Shown piece by piece: positions 9,344-22,600 of a DNA stretch of 53,684 bases. The position numbers and the translations under genes were made by a program. Under the pieces are notes generated by a model, which did no database searches, had not been told where the DNA came from, and saw only the letters and a program-made list of their open reading frames with translations. This stretch comes from Verrucomicrobiota bacterium (GTDB lineage Bacteria; Verrucomicrobiota; Verrucomicrobiia; Opitutales; Oceanipulchritudinaceae). Where the stretch lies: assembly GCA_021208135.1 (NCBI GenBank), contig JAJOKB010000055.1, forward strand, positions 1-53,684, written 5' to 3'. Position 1 is the stretch's first letter, and every line of letters starts with the position of its first letter.

Positions 9344-10636
9344 TTAAAGTGAGCGGATAGCGTCTGAGAGTACCTCACAGGCCTGATCAATGGTTGGTTG
9401 ATCGTGGGCAGTGCTGATAAAACAAGTTTCGTAGGCAGAAGGTGGCAAATAGACACCGCGCTTGAGCGCAAAATGGAACACTTTGCGGAACAGGCTGGCG
9501 TCACTGGCCAAAGCCCGATCGTAGTTGGTCACTGGACTTGAACTGAAAAAGAAAGCAAACATGGATCCGGTTTGTGGCACCTGCAGGGCAATACCCTTTT
9601 CATTGGCTGCCTCTCTGAGCGCAGCGGCCACGGCTTGGCCCATTTTCTGCAAACGGCCGTAGGGATCGTGGGATTCGATTAATTGCAAGGCCGCGAGACC
9701 TGCTGATAAAGCCAATGGATTGCCCGAAAGTGTACCGGCTTGATATACAGGGCCTTCGGGAGCCAGATAGTCCATTACATCCGCCCGCCCACCGAAAGCG
9801 CCCACCGGGAGACCGCCGCCAATAACTTTACCCAGTGCAGTCAAGTCAGGTTTTAAATGTTCCAGTTCCTGCACCCCACCCCGGGCCAGTCGAAAACCAG
9901 TCATTACTTCGTCGAAGATCAGGAGGGCTCCATGTCCACTGCATATTTGACGCAACCGCTGCAAGTAACCTGGAAGAGGCAAAATAAGACCGCAATTTGC
10001 GGGGTAAGATTCGACAATCACACCTGCGATAGTCTCGCCATGCGCAGCAAAACATTGCTCAAGCGCGCCGATGTCATTGTACGGCAAAACAAGGGTCTCG
10101 GCGGCAATCGCTGGCGGGATACCCGCGCTGTCCGGATGACCATGCGTCAATGCCCCGGAGCCTGCCTTTACCAGCAGCGAGTCCACATGGCCGTGATAGC
10201 AACCGGCAAATTTGACGATTTTACTGCGGCCGGTGAATCCGCGTGCCAGGCGGATGCAGGACATGGTAGCCTCGGTACCGCTGTTGCACATGCGCACCTT
10301 TTGAATCGAAGGCACAAAGCGGGCAATGGCCTCTGCCATTTCGACCTCATATGGATTGGGAGTGCCAAAACTGGTGCCGTGTTGCAAAGCATCTGCGATC
10401 GCGGACCGGATGACCGGGTGATTGTGTCCATGCAAAGCCGGACCCCAGGTACACACAAAGTCTATCAGGGAATCGCCATCGGCAGTCGTGAGCCGTGCCC
10501 CCTGTGCGGAACGGGTAAAGAAGGGTGTACCACCCACCGACCTGAAGGCACGTACAGGAGAGTTTACGCCGCCGGGGATCAGCGCCTTGGCACGCTGCAT
10601 CAGTTTGTCTGACTGTGATTGATTTTCAGCTAACAT
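9344..10636 (-). CDS. hemL: Glutamate-1-semialdehyde 2,1-aminomutase
   Basis: HemL is the PLP-dependent enzyme that makes 5-aminolevulinate from glutamate-1-semialdehyde in the C5 route of tetrapyrrole synthesis. The ~430-residue protein begins [17 protein letters not shown] at ATG 10636; a longer reading to 10678 would overlap nadE more deeply and adds no conserved sequence. Family marks: [12 protein letters not shown], the [15 protein letters not shown] segment, [18 protein letters not shown] for cofactor binding, FDEVMTGFR, and the PLP lysine in [15 protein letters not shown]. The start overlaps the nadE stop by 11 bases. Confidence 0.96.
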   Translation of the reverse strand: MLAENQSQSDKLMQRAKALIPGGVNSPVRAFRSVGGTPFFTRSAQGARLTTADGDSLIDFVCTWGPALHGHNHPVIRSAIADALQHGTSFGTPNPYEVEMAEAIARFVPSIQKVRMCNSGTEATMSCIRLARGFTGRSKIVKFAGCYHGHVDSLLVKAGSGALTHGHPDSAGIPPAIAAETLVLPYNDIGALEQCFAAHGETIAGVIVESYPANCGLILPLPGYLQRLRQICSGHGALLIFDEVMTGFRLARGGVQELEHLKPDLTALGKVIGGGLPVGAFGGRADVMDYLAPEGPVYQAGTLSGNPLALSAGLAALQLIESHDPYGRLQKMGQAVAAALREAANEKGIALQVPQTGSMFAFFFSSSPVTNYDRALASDASLFRKVFHFALKRGVYLPPSAYETCFISTAHDQPTIDQACEVLSDAIRSL

Positions 10637-12266
10637 ACTTTTGCACAATAGGAATACGGCGACCGACGCCAAAGGCAAGCGGAGTTACTTTCAAGCCTGG
10701 TGCTGCCTGCTTTCGCTTGTACTCGTTTAAATCGACTTTGCGGATGACATCGCGCACCACCGCTTCCGCAAAACCCTGCCCAATAATTTCCGCAGCCGAC
10801 TTACCTTCTTCCACGTACAGTTTGAGAATGGCATCCAATACGGGGTAAGGCGGCAAGGAATCCTCATCTTTCTGGTCAGGGCGCAGCTCCGCAGAGGGTG
10901 GTTTGCGAATCGTGTTCCATGGGATGATTTCCTGTTCGCGGTTGATCCATTCACACAATGCGAACACCTTGACTTTGGGCAGATCCGAAATGACTGCCAA
11001 ACCACCGCACATATCGCCATAGAGCGTGCAGTAACCCACCGCGATTTCACTCTTATTGCCGGTAGTCAACAGCAAGGCACCCAGCTTGTTTGACAGAGCC
11101 ATCAACAACAAACCGCGCGACCGGGCCTGAATGTTTTCTTCAGTGACGTCGCGCGGGCGATCACCAATAATAGGCTGAAGCGCGGTTTCAGCACTGGTGA
11201 CAACTTCTGCAATCGGCAAAGTGTGGAAAACAATGCCCAGGTTGCGTGCCAGATCAGAGGCATCTGTTTTGCTGTGGTCACTGGAAATCGCTGAAGGCAA
11301 ACTGACGCCAATGACATTTTCCCGACCGAGCGCGTGGGCCGCCAGCACTGCGGTCAATGCAGAGTCAATGCCCCCGCTGAGCCCAATGAGTGCTCGTTTA
11401 AAACCACTTTTTAACGCGTAGTCGCGCAATCCCAGCACCAGAGCGTCGAAAATATCAGCTAACTCTTCCTGACGAAATTTAGGGTGTATCCGAATCTCGT
11501 CGCTGTTGAGATCCACCACTTGTGAGTCTTCAGCGAAAGGAGCCAGGCCGGCCAACAGGGAGCCATCGCTACTGACCACCATACTGTGGCCATCAAAGAT
11601 CAGCTCGTCGTTGCCCCCTACCGCATTGGCGTAAACCACTGGACACCCCACGCGTTCAGCAGCTTGCCGAACCACCTCAAATCGGGTTGAATCCTTGCCA
11701 TAATGCCATGGACTGGCTGACAAATTCAGCAATACATCCACCTTTGCCTCAGCCAATTGTTTAACGGGATCATGCGAGTAATGGCGGCTGGTTTCCACGA
11801 TGGGACCGCTCCAGATATCCTCACAAATAGTGACGCCCCAACGCACCCCCTTAAACACCCGCCATCCAGTCGTACTTGCCGTTTCAAAATAACGATCTTC
11901 ATCAAATACGTCATAGGTGGGCAGTAAGCTTTTGTGAAAAACCTGCTGCACCTCGCCGTGTTCACACCATGCGGCCGCATTCAAGAACCTGCGCCCGCGT
12001 TCACTGCGATTGCGATCCACAAAGCCAATCACCGCAGGTACCGAACCGGTGCGCTGAGCAAACTGATTTAAGGCCGCCAAATTATCGGCGACGAACTTCG
12101 ATTTGAATAACAAATCACGTGGAGGATAGCCGGTAATGGCCAATTCAGGAAAAAGTACCAGATCCGCACCGGCGGCCACCAATGCGTCGTAGACCTTTAC
12201 GGCCTTGGCGAGGTTGCCAGCCAGATCGCCGACAGTCGTGTTAAGCTGAGCCAGTCCAATTTTCAT
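10626..12266 (-). CDS. nadE: Glutamine-dependent NAD+ synthetase
   Basis: NadE makes NAD+ from deamido-NAD, ATP and an amide donor. The 546-residue protein has an N-terminal nitrilase-like glutaminase domain with the catalytic triad visible (E41 in [15 protein letters not shown]112 in [15 protein letters not shown]148 in VTICEDIW) and a C-terminal ATP-pyrophosphatase synthetase domain with [10 protein letters not shown] (297-306) and [15 protein letters not shown]. Hence glutamine, not only ammonia, should be the nitrogen source. It is the first gene of the operon nadE-hemL-aroQ-rluA-like-ispD-ispF. A terminator lies directly upstream, between it and mdh, so the operon needs its own promoter in the short gap or a readthrough transcript. 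Confidence 0.96.
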   Translation of the reverse strand: MKIGLAQLNTTVGDLAGNLAKAVKVYDALVAAGADLVLFPELAITGYPPRDLLFKSKFVADNLAALNQFAQRTGSVPAVIGFVDRNRSERGRRFLNAAAWCEHGEVQQVFHKSLLPTYDVFDEDRYFETASTTGWRVFKGVRWGVTICEDIWSGPIVETSRHYSHDPVKQLAEAKVDVLLNLSASPWHYGKDSTRFEVVRQAAERVGCPVVYANAVGGNDELIFDGHSMVVSSDGSLLAGLAPFAEDSQVVDLNSDEIRIHPKFRQEELADIFDALVLGLRDYALKSGFKRALIGLSGGIDSALTAVLAAHALGRENVIGVSLPSAISSDHSKTDASDLARNLGIVFHTLPIAEVVTSAETALQPIIGDRPRDVTEENIQARSRGLLLMALSNKLGALLLTTGNKSEIAVGYCTLYGDMCGGLAVISDLPKVKVFALCEWINREQEIIPWNTIRKPPSAELRPDQKDEDSLPPYPVLDAILKLYVEEGKSAAEIIGQGFAEAVVRDVIRKVDLNEYKRKQAAPGLKVTPLAFGVGRRIPIVQKYVS

Positions 12267-12272
12267 AAGATC

Positions 12273-12313
12273 AAAAAAGACCCTGCAAGGAGCGTTGCTC
12301 GACCTGCAGGGTC
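12273..12313 (-). terminator. Rho-independent terminator after mdh
   Basis: On the minus strand a hairpin with 9-bp perfect arms GACCCTGCA / TGCAGGGTC (12305-12313 and 12279-12287), extendable inward, is followed by six T (A run at 12273-12278 on the plus strand). It lies 37 bases after the mdh stop and ends 7 bases before the nadE start, separating the two transcription units. Confidence 0.9.
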
Positions 12314-12349
12314 AGTATTATGGGAGGGAGATGGATGGAAAGTTTGCAA

Positions 12350-13339
12350 TTAAATCAGACCCAAAGACTTAACCATGTCTTTTTCATCAGACAACTCTTT
12401 CACGGAAATGTCAATCTTTCCACGGGCAAAATCATTGACCGGCAAGCCCTGAACGACGCTCCAGGTCTTGCCATCTTCAGTGCGAATGGGGAACCCACAG
12501 ATCAGGCCCTCGGGAATACCATAACTGCCGTCGGAACAAACGCACACGCTGGTCCAATCCCCGGCTGGTGTGGGCGTTACCAGGGAGCGAACGGTGTCAA
12601 CTACCCCATTGGCAGCAGACGCAGCGGACGAAGCACCGCGGGCTTCAATAATGGCGGCACCGCGCTTGCCTACGATTGGCAGGAACTGTGTTTGCAGCCA
12701 ATCGGTGTCGGTGATGACCTCTGTGGCTGGCTTGCCATCGATGCGGGCATTGTAAAAGTCGGCAAACATAGTTGGCGAGTGGTTACCCCAAATGGCCATA
12801 TTGGTGATGCTGCGCACCAAAACACCGGCTTTGTTGGCCAACTGCGACTTGGCGCGGTTCTCATCCAGGCGCGTCATGGCGAACCAACGGTTGCGTGGAA
12901 TGCCGGGCGCATTGTTCATGGCGATCAGGCAGTTGGTGTTACATGGATTGCCAACAACCAGAATGCGGACGTCCGGGGCGGCATTCTTTTCAATGGCCTT
13001 GCCCTGAGTGGTAAAGATTTTGCCGTTGATGCCCAGCAAGTCAGCGCGTTCCATTCCTGCTTTGCGAGGCACTGAACCGACGAGTAAGGCCCAGTTAACA
13101 TCCTTGAAACCCACATTGACGTCCGACGTTTGCACGACATCCACCAGCAATGGGAAGGCACAGTCTTCCAGTTCCATGGCCACGCCCTTGAGTGCAGGCA
13201 AGGCTGGTTCGATCTCGATGAGGTTAAGTGCCACGGGTTGGTCAGGGCCAAACATGGCTCCGGATGCTATGCGGAAAAGCAAAGCATATCCAATTTGGCC
13301 GGCGGCACCGGTGACTGCAACGCGAATAGGTGTTTTCAT
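12350..13339 (-). CDS. mdh: Malate dehydrogenase (cytosolic-type, NAD-dependent)
   Basis: Interconverts malate and oxaloacetate in the TCA cycle. From ATG 13339 ([18 protein letters not shown]) the protein is 329 residues, matching the malate dehydrogenase subfamily that resembles cytosolic eukaryotic enzymes. Visible are the Rossmann glycine loop [11 protein letters not shown], the [16 protein letters not shown] active-site loop with conserved arginine, [13 protein letters not shown], the [13 protein letters not shown] segment and the catalytic histidine in [12 protein letters not shown]. The longer reading to 13393 only adds a hydrophobic leader that the family lacks. Single-gene transcript ending at its own hairpin; the divergent neighbour is the metal ATPase. 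Confidence 0.95.
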   Translation of the reverse strand: MKTPIRVAVTGAAGQIGYALLFRIASGAMFGPDQPVALNLIEIEPALPALKGVAMELEDCAFPLLVDVVQTSDVNVGFKDVNWALLVGSVPRKAGMERADLLGINGKIFTTQGKAIEKNAAPDVRILVVGNPCNTNCLIAMNNAPGIPRNRWFAMTRLDENRAKSQLANKAGVLVRSITNMAIWGNHSPTMFADFYNARIDGKPATEVITDTDWLQTQFLPIVGKRGAAIIEARGASSAASAANGVVDTVRSLVTPTPAGDWTSVCVCSDGSYGIPEGLICGFPIRTEDGKTWSVVQGLPVNDFARGKIDISVKELSDEKDMVKSLGLI

Positions 13340-13452
13340 ATCAAACAAACTAATTTCTGGTTTAGGCGAAAAAGGAAACACTAATAGCCCCAACAGGCTT
13401 CGCGCAAGAGGAAACGGTTGCCAGAAAGGCTTTGACCCTTCAATTTTCCTTC

Positions 13453-15682
13453 ATGGCCAAGCCTCCATCAGACCCATCTTCGTCAACTGACTCGTGGACA
13501 GTGCGACTGGCACAATTGCTGCGCAAGGAGCAAACTTTACAAGCGGTTGCCTGGGATGACCAGCATACAGAAATCGAGTTGGCCACCTTGGGTAAGGTCA
13601 GTGAGCAGGAATTGCGCAATCTGCTGGGTGAGGTATTGCAGACGGCTGACTCGGCCAGTGATTTGAGTGACCTGCGCTACCGACGGGAAGCGGACAAGCA
13701 TCATTGGAAAAGTCTCATGGCTTGTAGAAGGAAGTGACCCGACGTCTGGAGTTGGCGAACACTGCCTTGGCCGACTGCTGCGGAAATAGCTGGTATCGAA
13801 TCGACTGCTGAACACGAGGAGGATTGGCGCGAGTTGGCTGCCTTGGCTGGCACTTCCGGGGCACTGAGCCTGACGGCGTTTATCATGGAGCAAACCGGTT
13901 GGATGGCTGAGCCCTGGGCGATGGTGGGTTATATTGGCGCAATGATTGCCGGTGGTTGGGATGCGGCCAAAGATGCACTCCCCAAGCTGCTTAAAAAAAC
14001 AATTGGACATCCACTTCCTAATGCTGGCGGTTGCCATCGGTGCCAGTTTGATCGGTGCGTATGCCGAGGGCGCTTTGCTTTTGTTTTTATTCTCTACTGC
14101 TGGTGCCCTTGAGCATTTCGCGCTCCACCGCACAAAACGTGAGATCGATGCCTTATTCAAAATTGCTCCCAAAACGGCGACTGCCATCGATCCGCAGTCT
14201 GGTATAGAGTCCGAGGTTCCAGTGGAAAAGGTGACTAAAGGCATGTGGTTGAGGGTTAGACCGGGGGACACCTTTGCAGTTGATGCTGAAGTCATGACCG
14301 GAGAAAGTACCGCCGATGAATCCTCGCTCACCGGTGAGGCGCATCCAGTACCCAAGGCAGCGGGTGATAAAGTTTACAGTGGCACTCGCAATATTTGGGG
14401 ATCCCTGGACCTAAAGTGCCTGCGACCTGCCAGCGAAAGCTCCCTGCAAAAGATTATCCGCCTGATTCAGGATGCCAGGCACAGCCGCGCCCCCAGTCAG
14501 CGTTTGACCGATCGGTTTGGCCCTGGGTATACGTGGGGCGTGTTGGGCGCTACCGCTCTCATGTTTTTGGTATGGTGGCAGTTGTTTGATCTGTCGCAAC
14601 AAGATGCGTTTTATCGCGCCATGACCCTGCTCGTCGTCGCCAGTCCCTGCGCCCTGGTGCTATCCATTCCGTCGGCTATTCTGGCTGCCATTGCCTGGGG
14701 TGCCAAACACGGGATTTTATTTCGGGGTGGTGCTGCCATTGAACAACTTGCCGGGATCAAAGTTGTGGCGTTCGATAAAACCGGCACTTTAACCAGCGGA
14801 GACCTGCGCGTTGAAAGTATTGAAAGTTTTCCGCCCGGACAAGAGCACGCTGTCGGGCAACTAGCCTATAATCTGGAACTGAAGGCAAGCCATCCGATTG
14901 CACGCGCCATAGTCAGTTATGGCGAAAACAAAGGATACAAGTTGTTACCTGTGGATGGGTTCCGCAATCTCACTGGCCAGGGTGTCAAAGCCGAAATCAA
15001 TGGCAAAAAATTGCTCTTGGGTCGGCGGGATCTTCTGGAAACGGGTCCGCTGAAACAATGGGCTGATCAATTACAGGAACCAGCCGACGGTTTGTCTGAG
15101 GTCTGGTTGGTAACACCGGACTGCGTGGGCAGAATTTTACTCGCCGACAGAGTGCGACCGGAATCCAGGCAAGTGGTCTCTGCACTGCGCAACAAAGGAG
15201 TCCATACCGTCATGCTCACCGGCGACCGGGCAGGCGCTGCAGCATTGGTGGCTAAAGCTATTGAGATCGATGAGGTAAAGTCGGGTTTGAGTCCGGAAGG
15301 CAAGGTGGATGCAGTCGCGCAATTAAGACAATCCGATCGATTGGTTGCTATGCTGGGCGATGGGATTAACGATGCTCCCTGCCTGGCAGCAGCAGATATC
15401 GGCGTTGCCATGGGTGCCAGGGGCAGTGACGCCGCCCTCGAACAAAGTGATGTGGTACTGATGAACGACCGCATCGAACGGTTTCTCGATGCCTACCAAC
15501 TCAGTTGCCGTGCAAAAGCCATCATTCGCCAAAATATAGCAATTTCCTTGGGCACGGTTGTCATAATGGTGCTGGCCGCGATTGCCGGCATCATCCCGAT
15601 AGCCGTTGGTGTGCTCGCTCACGAGGGTTCCACCGTCATTGTGTGCCTCAATAGCATGCGCTTGCTGCGAACCCCGTCTTAG
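13453..15682 (+). CDS. P1B-4-type heavy-metal-transporting ATPase (frameshifted)
   Basis: A membrane pump exporting transition-metal ions with ATP, about 740 residues after repair. The N-terminal ~90 residues look like a ferredoxin-fold metal-binding domain without a CxxC. The core carries the TGES actuator motif, ASPCALVLSIPSA in the transport helix, DKTGTLT phosphorylation site, the SHPIA nucleotide-domain histidine and GDGINDAP. The SPC motif together with HEGST in the last helix marks the P1B-4 subgroup (Co, Fe or Zn exporters such as CoaT/PfeT). Frameshifts lie between 13715 and 13795 (two needed) and at the A7 run 13993-13999, where removing one A joins the second transmembrane segment. 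Start ATG 13453. Metal specificity is inferred. Confidence 0.85.
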
Positions 15683-15733
15683 ATCCATCACTGATCGCTG
15701 TCTTTCACCAGAATCCGCTTCTTGCTACAGTAT

Positions 15734-18700
15734 TCAGCGGCCTGAATTTTGAAAGACAGTCTGCATAAAGATAGGTAATGCTTCCTGAAATCCCGGTGGC
15801 GGAGCTTCGGTAACCAGTCGAAAACTCAAATCGATGTATGGATCTAATTCCGAGGTAATGCGGACAGGTTGTTGCGCGGTATTGTGTTGGTACCATAACC
15901 AGGAACCACCGGCGGCGTAAAATTGGTTGCCGTCCCACGCCAATTCGGCTGCGCCACCGTGTAATCCGATTATGCCTGACGATGGACGATTGCGCACGAA
16001 ATCGAGACCTCCCAAATCGCTGGGAGACTGAATTTTGTCTTTGTAAACTGAAAACTGCCGACTGTGCGACATGAGCAACCGCCTTTCCTCACTGGAGAAG
16101 GAGACGGCAGCAGTTGTGGGAGTGGAGTTAGCGAAAATGGCGGGGAGTTCATCGGTGTGAGGCAAGCGCATACCGAGCGATTCCGCCACAAGACGAGCCA
16201 TCTTTGGAACCATCACAAACAAGGGCATGGAATCTGGCGAATCGAATGCTGGCAATGCCAGTGATGCTTCGCCGACAAACTGCCATCGGGGCCGCGGAAT
16301 AACTCTGGGCTCCATTGACGGGCTAAAAGGCAGAGGTTGCAATTTATCCACCTCGTAATAAAAAACCTCAAATTCGGTGGGATCCCTGGCCAACAGGCGC
16401 AGAAAGATTGGGTAAGTGAAAGGCTCAACTTGCACCATAATCCTTCGCGTGCCCAAGCCAATGATTTGAAAAGCAACAGGTTGGTGCAATGAGGTAAACA
16501 ATACACTTACCGTTTCTGGTGAGGCACCTGGCGTCATTGACACAATGTGCGGAAGTTCAGCAGCCCTTTTGGCAAGATTCACTTCCAGACTCAAATCGGT
16601 AGTATTGGTACGCAGATCGGAAAGCCCGGTCAGAAAACTTCTCATCTCTTGAGAATCTGCCTGCTCTGCTTTGGAACGAATGGTAAAAGCATCCGGAATC
16701 TGATCAGAGCGCAAAGCCATGTACTGCTCGAACAATTGAATTTGCCTTTGGGATTGTTGAACCGAAAATGGAATGAGGGAATCCGGTGCCAATACACGTG
16801 GATTGCCAAAAATTGCTATCCACTGATCGAAATCATGCCGATGCTGCAGTGCTTTGCGCAAAGTGTCAAAAGCTGCGCGAACAAAGATCAAAGCCGGAAG
16901 CAATGGAGGGCGCAGGTAATGTATTCAAATAGACAGTAACAGCAGCCATGAGTTCGCCCAGGTGTTGACTATCTTTGTCCATAGCCGCCGCCAAAGCCCA
17001 ATAGGCATCTGCTGGATCGCTGAGGGTGGGATTTGTGGAATCCGAATGCAAAACACCGAGCATAGTTCCAGAAGGAAGAATGGCCTCATCGTGCAACCGG
17101 TGATCAGCGATGGCCGAGATTTGTCCTCGCAAGGTTTCACTCGAAACCGTGGCGTTCATGAACAAGTAACTACGGCCAACACTGGTAACGTTTTCCAGGT
17201 AAGAATTCAGATCCCTGAGCAAGTCCTGATGTAGTTGGCGAGTTGGGATTTCAGATCCGCTGGCTCCAGGCTCAAATCAAAACTTGCCACCTTGCGGACA
17301 AACTCAGCCCTGAATCGTTGCGCTGCACCCGGCTGTGAAAAGTAATTTTGCACATCCGGGTTAGAGTGACCGTATTCGTGAGAAGTCAGTGGCCTAAAGA
17401 AGGTCAGCACCGTCCTGGCATCGGCGATAAAGCGCCCGAATTGTGAAGTCAGTTCCGCTGACTCATCATTGGCATGGTGACGCACCAAACGTTCAGCAAA
17501 AGCAATGGCTGCGGTGCGGTACTGCTCCGATTCAATGCCGGCAAACTCCAGGCGAATGGCGTTTAGCCAGTTGACGGGATCTTCCAAGGATAGGAATTGG
17601 CGTTCAAAACGGGCTTCCACCCCGTCCAGCACCCGAAGGCCCTCTTCCAGAGAGAGGTGCAACTGCCGCATCTGTTGCCTGGTGAGTGGCAGTTGTTCGC
17701 CGTAACGTTTGACCTCAGCCAGCGCTTGATTAACGGTGAATCGTTCCTCATCATTTTGCCACTGCAAAGTAGGAAAATCACGTTGAGCCGCACTGAGTCG
17801 GGCATCAAAGGTCGCAACCCGTTGCGGCAAACGCGTCAACAGAGGCTGTACCTCCTCAAACTCGACCAACATGAAGTCGCTGAGCAAAGCCATAAAACTG
17901 TCTAGCGCGAGATTGCCTGCCTGCTGTGATTTCCACTCAACAAATGCCGGATCAAATTCGGGGGTCAGCCTATTCAGATTATTCCAATCCGATGATTTTA
18001 AATACCCCTCAAGGTCATCAAAAACGGCCATAGCTGCCTGAGGGTTGGGGACATTTGCCAAGCGCCCGCCTATTTCGTGCTGCAACCATTCCGCTGCAGC
18101 GCTGGAAACTCCGGAGAGTGGCACCAGAATGGAATCGCGCACATAGGTCTGCGCCTGCAGGACGACCTTCAGCGCCTCATGGAGTTCCAACCACTGCAAA
18201 AAGTTTTGGTCGAAGCCAACACCCGGTTCTGGAATTGTGGCAAAGTCTTCAGTTTTCCATGAGGTAAAAACGATTGGAATCATAGGATCCGAACCCACTG
18301 TAACAACGGAATCGGCTACAGCCATTCGGCTTAAAAGCTGAGTCATGGCGTGGGATAAATTATCCTGATTACCGTAAATCCTGCTCAAAGCCTGTTGATT
18401 GGCAGGAAGAAAAACGCGATTGGATGGATTTTCCACCAAATCCATTCTGACCGACGTTTCACCCAGGACGGAAAATGGGTTGAGTTCGGTGCTGAGTAAA
18501 TCGTCGACTGGATGTGGAAGTTGCTGCCCGGATTGAAGCTGTACGCTGGTTTTTAAGGGCAATATCCAGTCAACGTATTGCCTGGTGTACCTTTGCCAAT
18601 CAGCCAACTGTTGTGGATCAGCGGCAAACCCATGTACCTGGGCCGCAACGTTGACTGCATTATCGCGTTCAGGCAGAGCATAGGCAAACAACAAGCCTGT

Positions 18701-19620
18701 AGCCACCGAAAGAAAAAGAATCGCCAAGACAACACAAACCGGAACTTTGTAGCGCCGCAACCACTGCTTCAGCAACTGAAGACTGGAAGCGTCCCGGAGG
18801 CCAAAAACAGGCCATTCCGACGGGGACAGACTGATCGGATCATCTGTGTATTGTCGCGCTGCCTTGCGCAATTGACCACTGATAGGGAGGTCGCTGGCTG
18901 TCAACTGTTGCAGACTTCCGGCCAACCAACGGTCAAATGCGAAACCACCACTGATATTCGAGATCAGGAAGCAACCACTGGCTGGGTTAGCTGTATGGCC
19001 GATCCAAAGTACCGCCTTGGGGTTTTTGAACTGGAGTCGGCATGCCTCCATCAGCGCGGGTCTGGTCAATGGGCTGGCCTCCTGATAACTGAATCCCGGT
19101 TCCTTGTGCATCAGGATATTGACTGCAGACATCCAGTCAGAGGCAGCCACTGCAGACTCATCCTTGCGAATGCCGGCGATAGGAGATTGTTGCGACAGTT
19201 CCTGAATGGTGTTGTTTACCCTCCCTTGCCACTCATCAACGTCATCGGTGATATCTCCTTGCAGCACTGGTTTCAGACACCAACGCGCAACCATTCGATG
19301 CCTAACTGCAAAGCATCAAATGACAATAAACCAGCATCTTCACGCTCAATCGAAAGAGCTGCAAATAACGGAAACCTGCTGCGCCCCACGCTGTCCGTTG
19401 ATTTGGTCGCTGCTATGATGTGAACGTGACCGTGTTCAAGGATCACATAAAAGTGCTGATCAAACTCAGGATCATAGGCGGAGCTTTGCACTGTGGGCAC
19501 AACCGACAGGTCATAGAACGATTGCTTCAAGCGTTTGCCAATGGCGACGTCGGTTGCCGCAAACATATGATCCGACCAGGCGGGATGTTTGCCAAATAAA
19601 CTTAGAACAAAGCCAGGCAT
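15734..19620 (-). CDS. TagF-like head, TM helix, helical stalk and FGE-like tip: giant T6SS regulator candidate
   Basis: About 1295 residues after joining three pieces (shifts near 19280, 17220 and 16920). Residues ~1-110 begin MPGFVLSLFGKHPAWSDHMF and contain VGRSRFPLFAAL, the pattern of the TagF/ImpM-related family that restrains T6SS firing. A further cytoplasmic segment leads to one membrane helix (VPVCVVLAILFLSVATGLLFAYA). Then ~650 mostly helical residues follow, and a C-terminal domain resembling formylglycine-generating enzyme/SUMF1 folds (LVAESLGMRLPHTDEL, GLHGGAAELAWDG, YAAGGSWLW, DLSFRLV). FGE catalytic cysteines are not seen, so the tip is likely non-enzymatic. It follows tssM by 6 bases and is last in the T6SS locus. 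Its plan matches the protein at 26102-30094. Confidence 0.72.
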
Positions 19621-19626
19621 TGCGCT

Positions 19627-22600
19627 TTATTGGGCGATGGCCGGAATATCACTCAAGCGCAACCAGTCATCTCTGGAGGGCAGATTACCGGGGAAGTCGA
19701 GGTAAATAATGCTCTGGGAAGAGCCGAAACGTGGATGATTTACCTGCAGTGGCAAGGCGTATCGATTACCTTCCAGTTTGAGCGCATTATGAGGGTCTTG
19801 CAAAATCAACCTGAGAGGAATCCACTCACCTTCATGGAGAATCCTGCCTGAATCTCCCGGAGTGCCGTCGATAACGGACATGAAATCCAACCGGAATGTA
19901 TTGGCAGTCAGGGCAATCGTGCCGAGCGGTTGATCCGTCCTGCCCATACGCGTCGGTGAACCCTCGGCCAAACGCACCAATCGCGCACGCCAAAACACCG
20001 ATGAGCGCAATACTTCATCACGGGTGCCGCCCTCCTTTTGCCGCAAAAATTGCAGGACCTCGTTCAATCCTGGTTGAACAACGGTAACAGGGCGCTGCAC
20101 CACTTCTATTCTCAAGTGTGTATTGGCAAACTGGATTACCTTTTGCAGATCCGCTCCCATAGCATTAAGGCTGGAGGTCGCGGGTTGTGGCAGTAAAGCG
20201 ATGAACCGGCTGTTGAGGTTTGCTAGCACAGTGCCCTGATTCACTAGGTTTTCAATTTGAGCAGGGCTCAATATTCTGCCGTGATCCGCCAGCACAGGGA
20301 AGCCAAGCAGCATGCGAATTTCATTGCGCATGGCCTGTTCAAAAGACCGCGCAACCGTCAACCGCTGATTTTCCCTGGTCTGACTGGAAAACCCGGCTAA
20401 TTGCTGCACCTGCTGGCTGGCAAAGCCCTGATACATGTTCAAGGAGTTCACCGTCTCCGCATGCAATTGTGCCATGCGTTGCAACACGGATGCCGCACCA
20501 GCCAGATCGGTAAACCTCATCCCATTTAATTCGGTGAGGTTGGTTGACAGGCTCTGATAGAGCGCCAGGCGCTGCTGTATGCCACCAGTGGAAGCGAATA
20601 CTGTGGTATCGGCAGTTTCGAAGCGCGCAATCACTGATGGGTTGACCATGCGGTCCAATTCCTGGCCCAATTCTGTGCGCTTGCGTTCCACGCGCCCGGT
20701 AACTTCCAGCGTCAATGAGTCATTGCCCCCGCCAAGCAGATTCAGCTCTCCGGTAAACTGACTGACCAAAGCATCCAGCGAGGAGCGAGCAGCCAGAATC
20801 CGACTCTGATATCTTGCCCGCAAAGAAAACGCGGTCAGCGCATCCTGGCGGTAGGGAGCTACCTCCCGCTGTAAAGCACCCCATTGGTTATCCAGGGCTG
20901 CCACGGCATTATGGTCGAACGATCCAGAACTGTTTGCCAAAAATGTTTGTTCCGCCGCCGACAAAGCCTCGGCTTGCTCCAGAACTCGCATCAGACTGGT
21001 GACTTCAACGCCTTGTTCCCTGCGAATGGAATCCATGGACTGCAGCCAGACCTCCAAGCCTCGGGCCGCGCCAGCGAGGGCGGGATCCTCCAGTGTCAAT
21101 GCCGAAGCGTAGGCGCTGGAAAATGCTGGATTGGGCCAACCGGTGGCCGCGCGAAATTCATCACCGTAAAAACGATTCAAAATCTCTAGTATTTCCGGGC
21201 CGGGTTCATCATTCACCAGGTAACGGAACAGAGCGCTAAACTCTCTGGAGAAATTAGCCAAATAACCAGGACCCCGCTCGCGCTGATTGAGCAAAATTTG
21301 CATCCGCAACTGCGCCAACAAACCGTTAACTGCGTCCTCGTTCCAAGTGGACACGTTTGCTGCGCGCAGCTTTTCCCGCGAATTTTCCAGAACGGGAATG
21401 ATGACAGCAGCCTCAAAGACCCGGCGAAAAGCTTGTTCGCGATCCAAACGGTCACCAGTGAACACCTGATCAAAAAACCTCAGAGGTTGAAAAACGCCTG
21501 GAACGGTCAACGGTTGCTTCGCGTAGTTTCCCAGAGTCAATAAATACTGGGGTAGAGTGCCGCTTTCGCCCATGCCCGCGATTTGCACCTGAAGATTTTT
21601 ATTCGATTCGAAAATATCGCGCACACCAGTATCAAACACGATGGGTTGACTCCAAAACAAAGTCCCGCTGCCGGGCCGTTGCTCAAATTGAGAAGCGGCA
21701 AAGCGCCAATGGGCATATTCATCCCCCACCCTGTCGCGAAAGGAATTAGCACCCAACCATGCAGCCGCGAGAATCCCGCTGACTGCAACCACACTGAAAC
21801 AGGCAAACAAAGCCGTCCTTCGGCGGATGGCGGCTTTCACCTTGGTTGCTGAAGTGACCAGGCCAAATTCGCGATACACTTTCTCAAAAAAGGTATCGCG
21901 CAAAAAGAGAGGGGTTTCTTTCTTAAAGCCGGATAGCTTCATCTGCTGCATATTTTTGCCGATCACACTGGCAATGGCATCATCCAGCGCTTCGCCTTGC
22001 TGCAGAGAGGAGGTGAAGTAAATGCCTCTGATGAAAAGTGGTTTTTGCGACCAGGGATTGAGTTTGAAAACGATCTCCAGATAGCGCCGGAGATTGGGCA
22101 CGGACTCTTTGAGATAAGTGGGAAAAGAGAACAACGCATCCAAATCGTCCAGGCGCTTTTTGCCGTTTGGGCGAGGATCGAGCATGTAGTTCAACCGGCG
22201 TTTTTTCAGTCCTTCAATAACGCCATCCAGGTAGGAGTCCACCTGCTCGGGCACAAAAGGTTCGTCCAGTGAGCGCGGATTGGACCAGCCCAACATTTGT
22301 TGCTGGTTGCGCGGCTCTTTGATATTTTGGACAAACTCGCGGAAACCCGGAATGAAGTCCGCTTTACTGATGAGCACAAATACTGGAAACCTCACCCCCA
22401 GAGTATCCTGAACCCTGGTTAATTGCTCTGCAATGTGGGAGGCTTTGTTTTCAATTTGTGTGATGGAATCGGTAAGCAGCGAGTCAGCCGGAATCACCAG
22501 AATAAAGCCATTGATGGGCATATTGCGCCGCACCTTTTTCAGCATTTTGAGAAACTCAGTCCACTCAGTGGTCTCACCAGCCTTGATCTTCTCCTCGAAG

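Noticed and set aside
15683-15733. A bidirectional terminator between the metal ATPase and the last T6SS gene
   Set aside because: I could not find an inverted repeat with a T tract in this short convergent gap.
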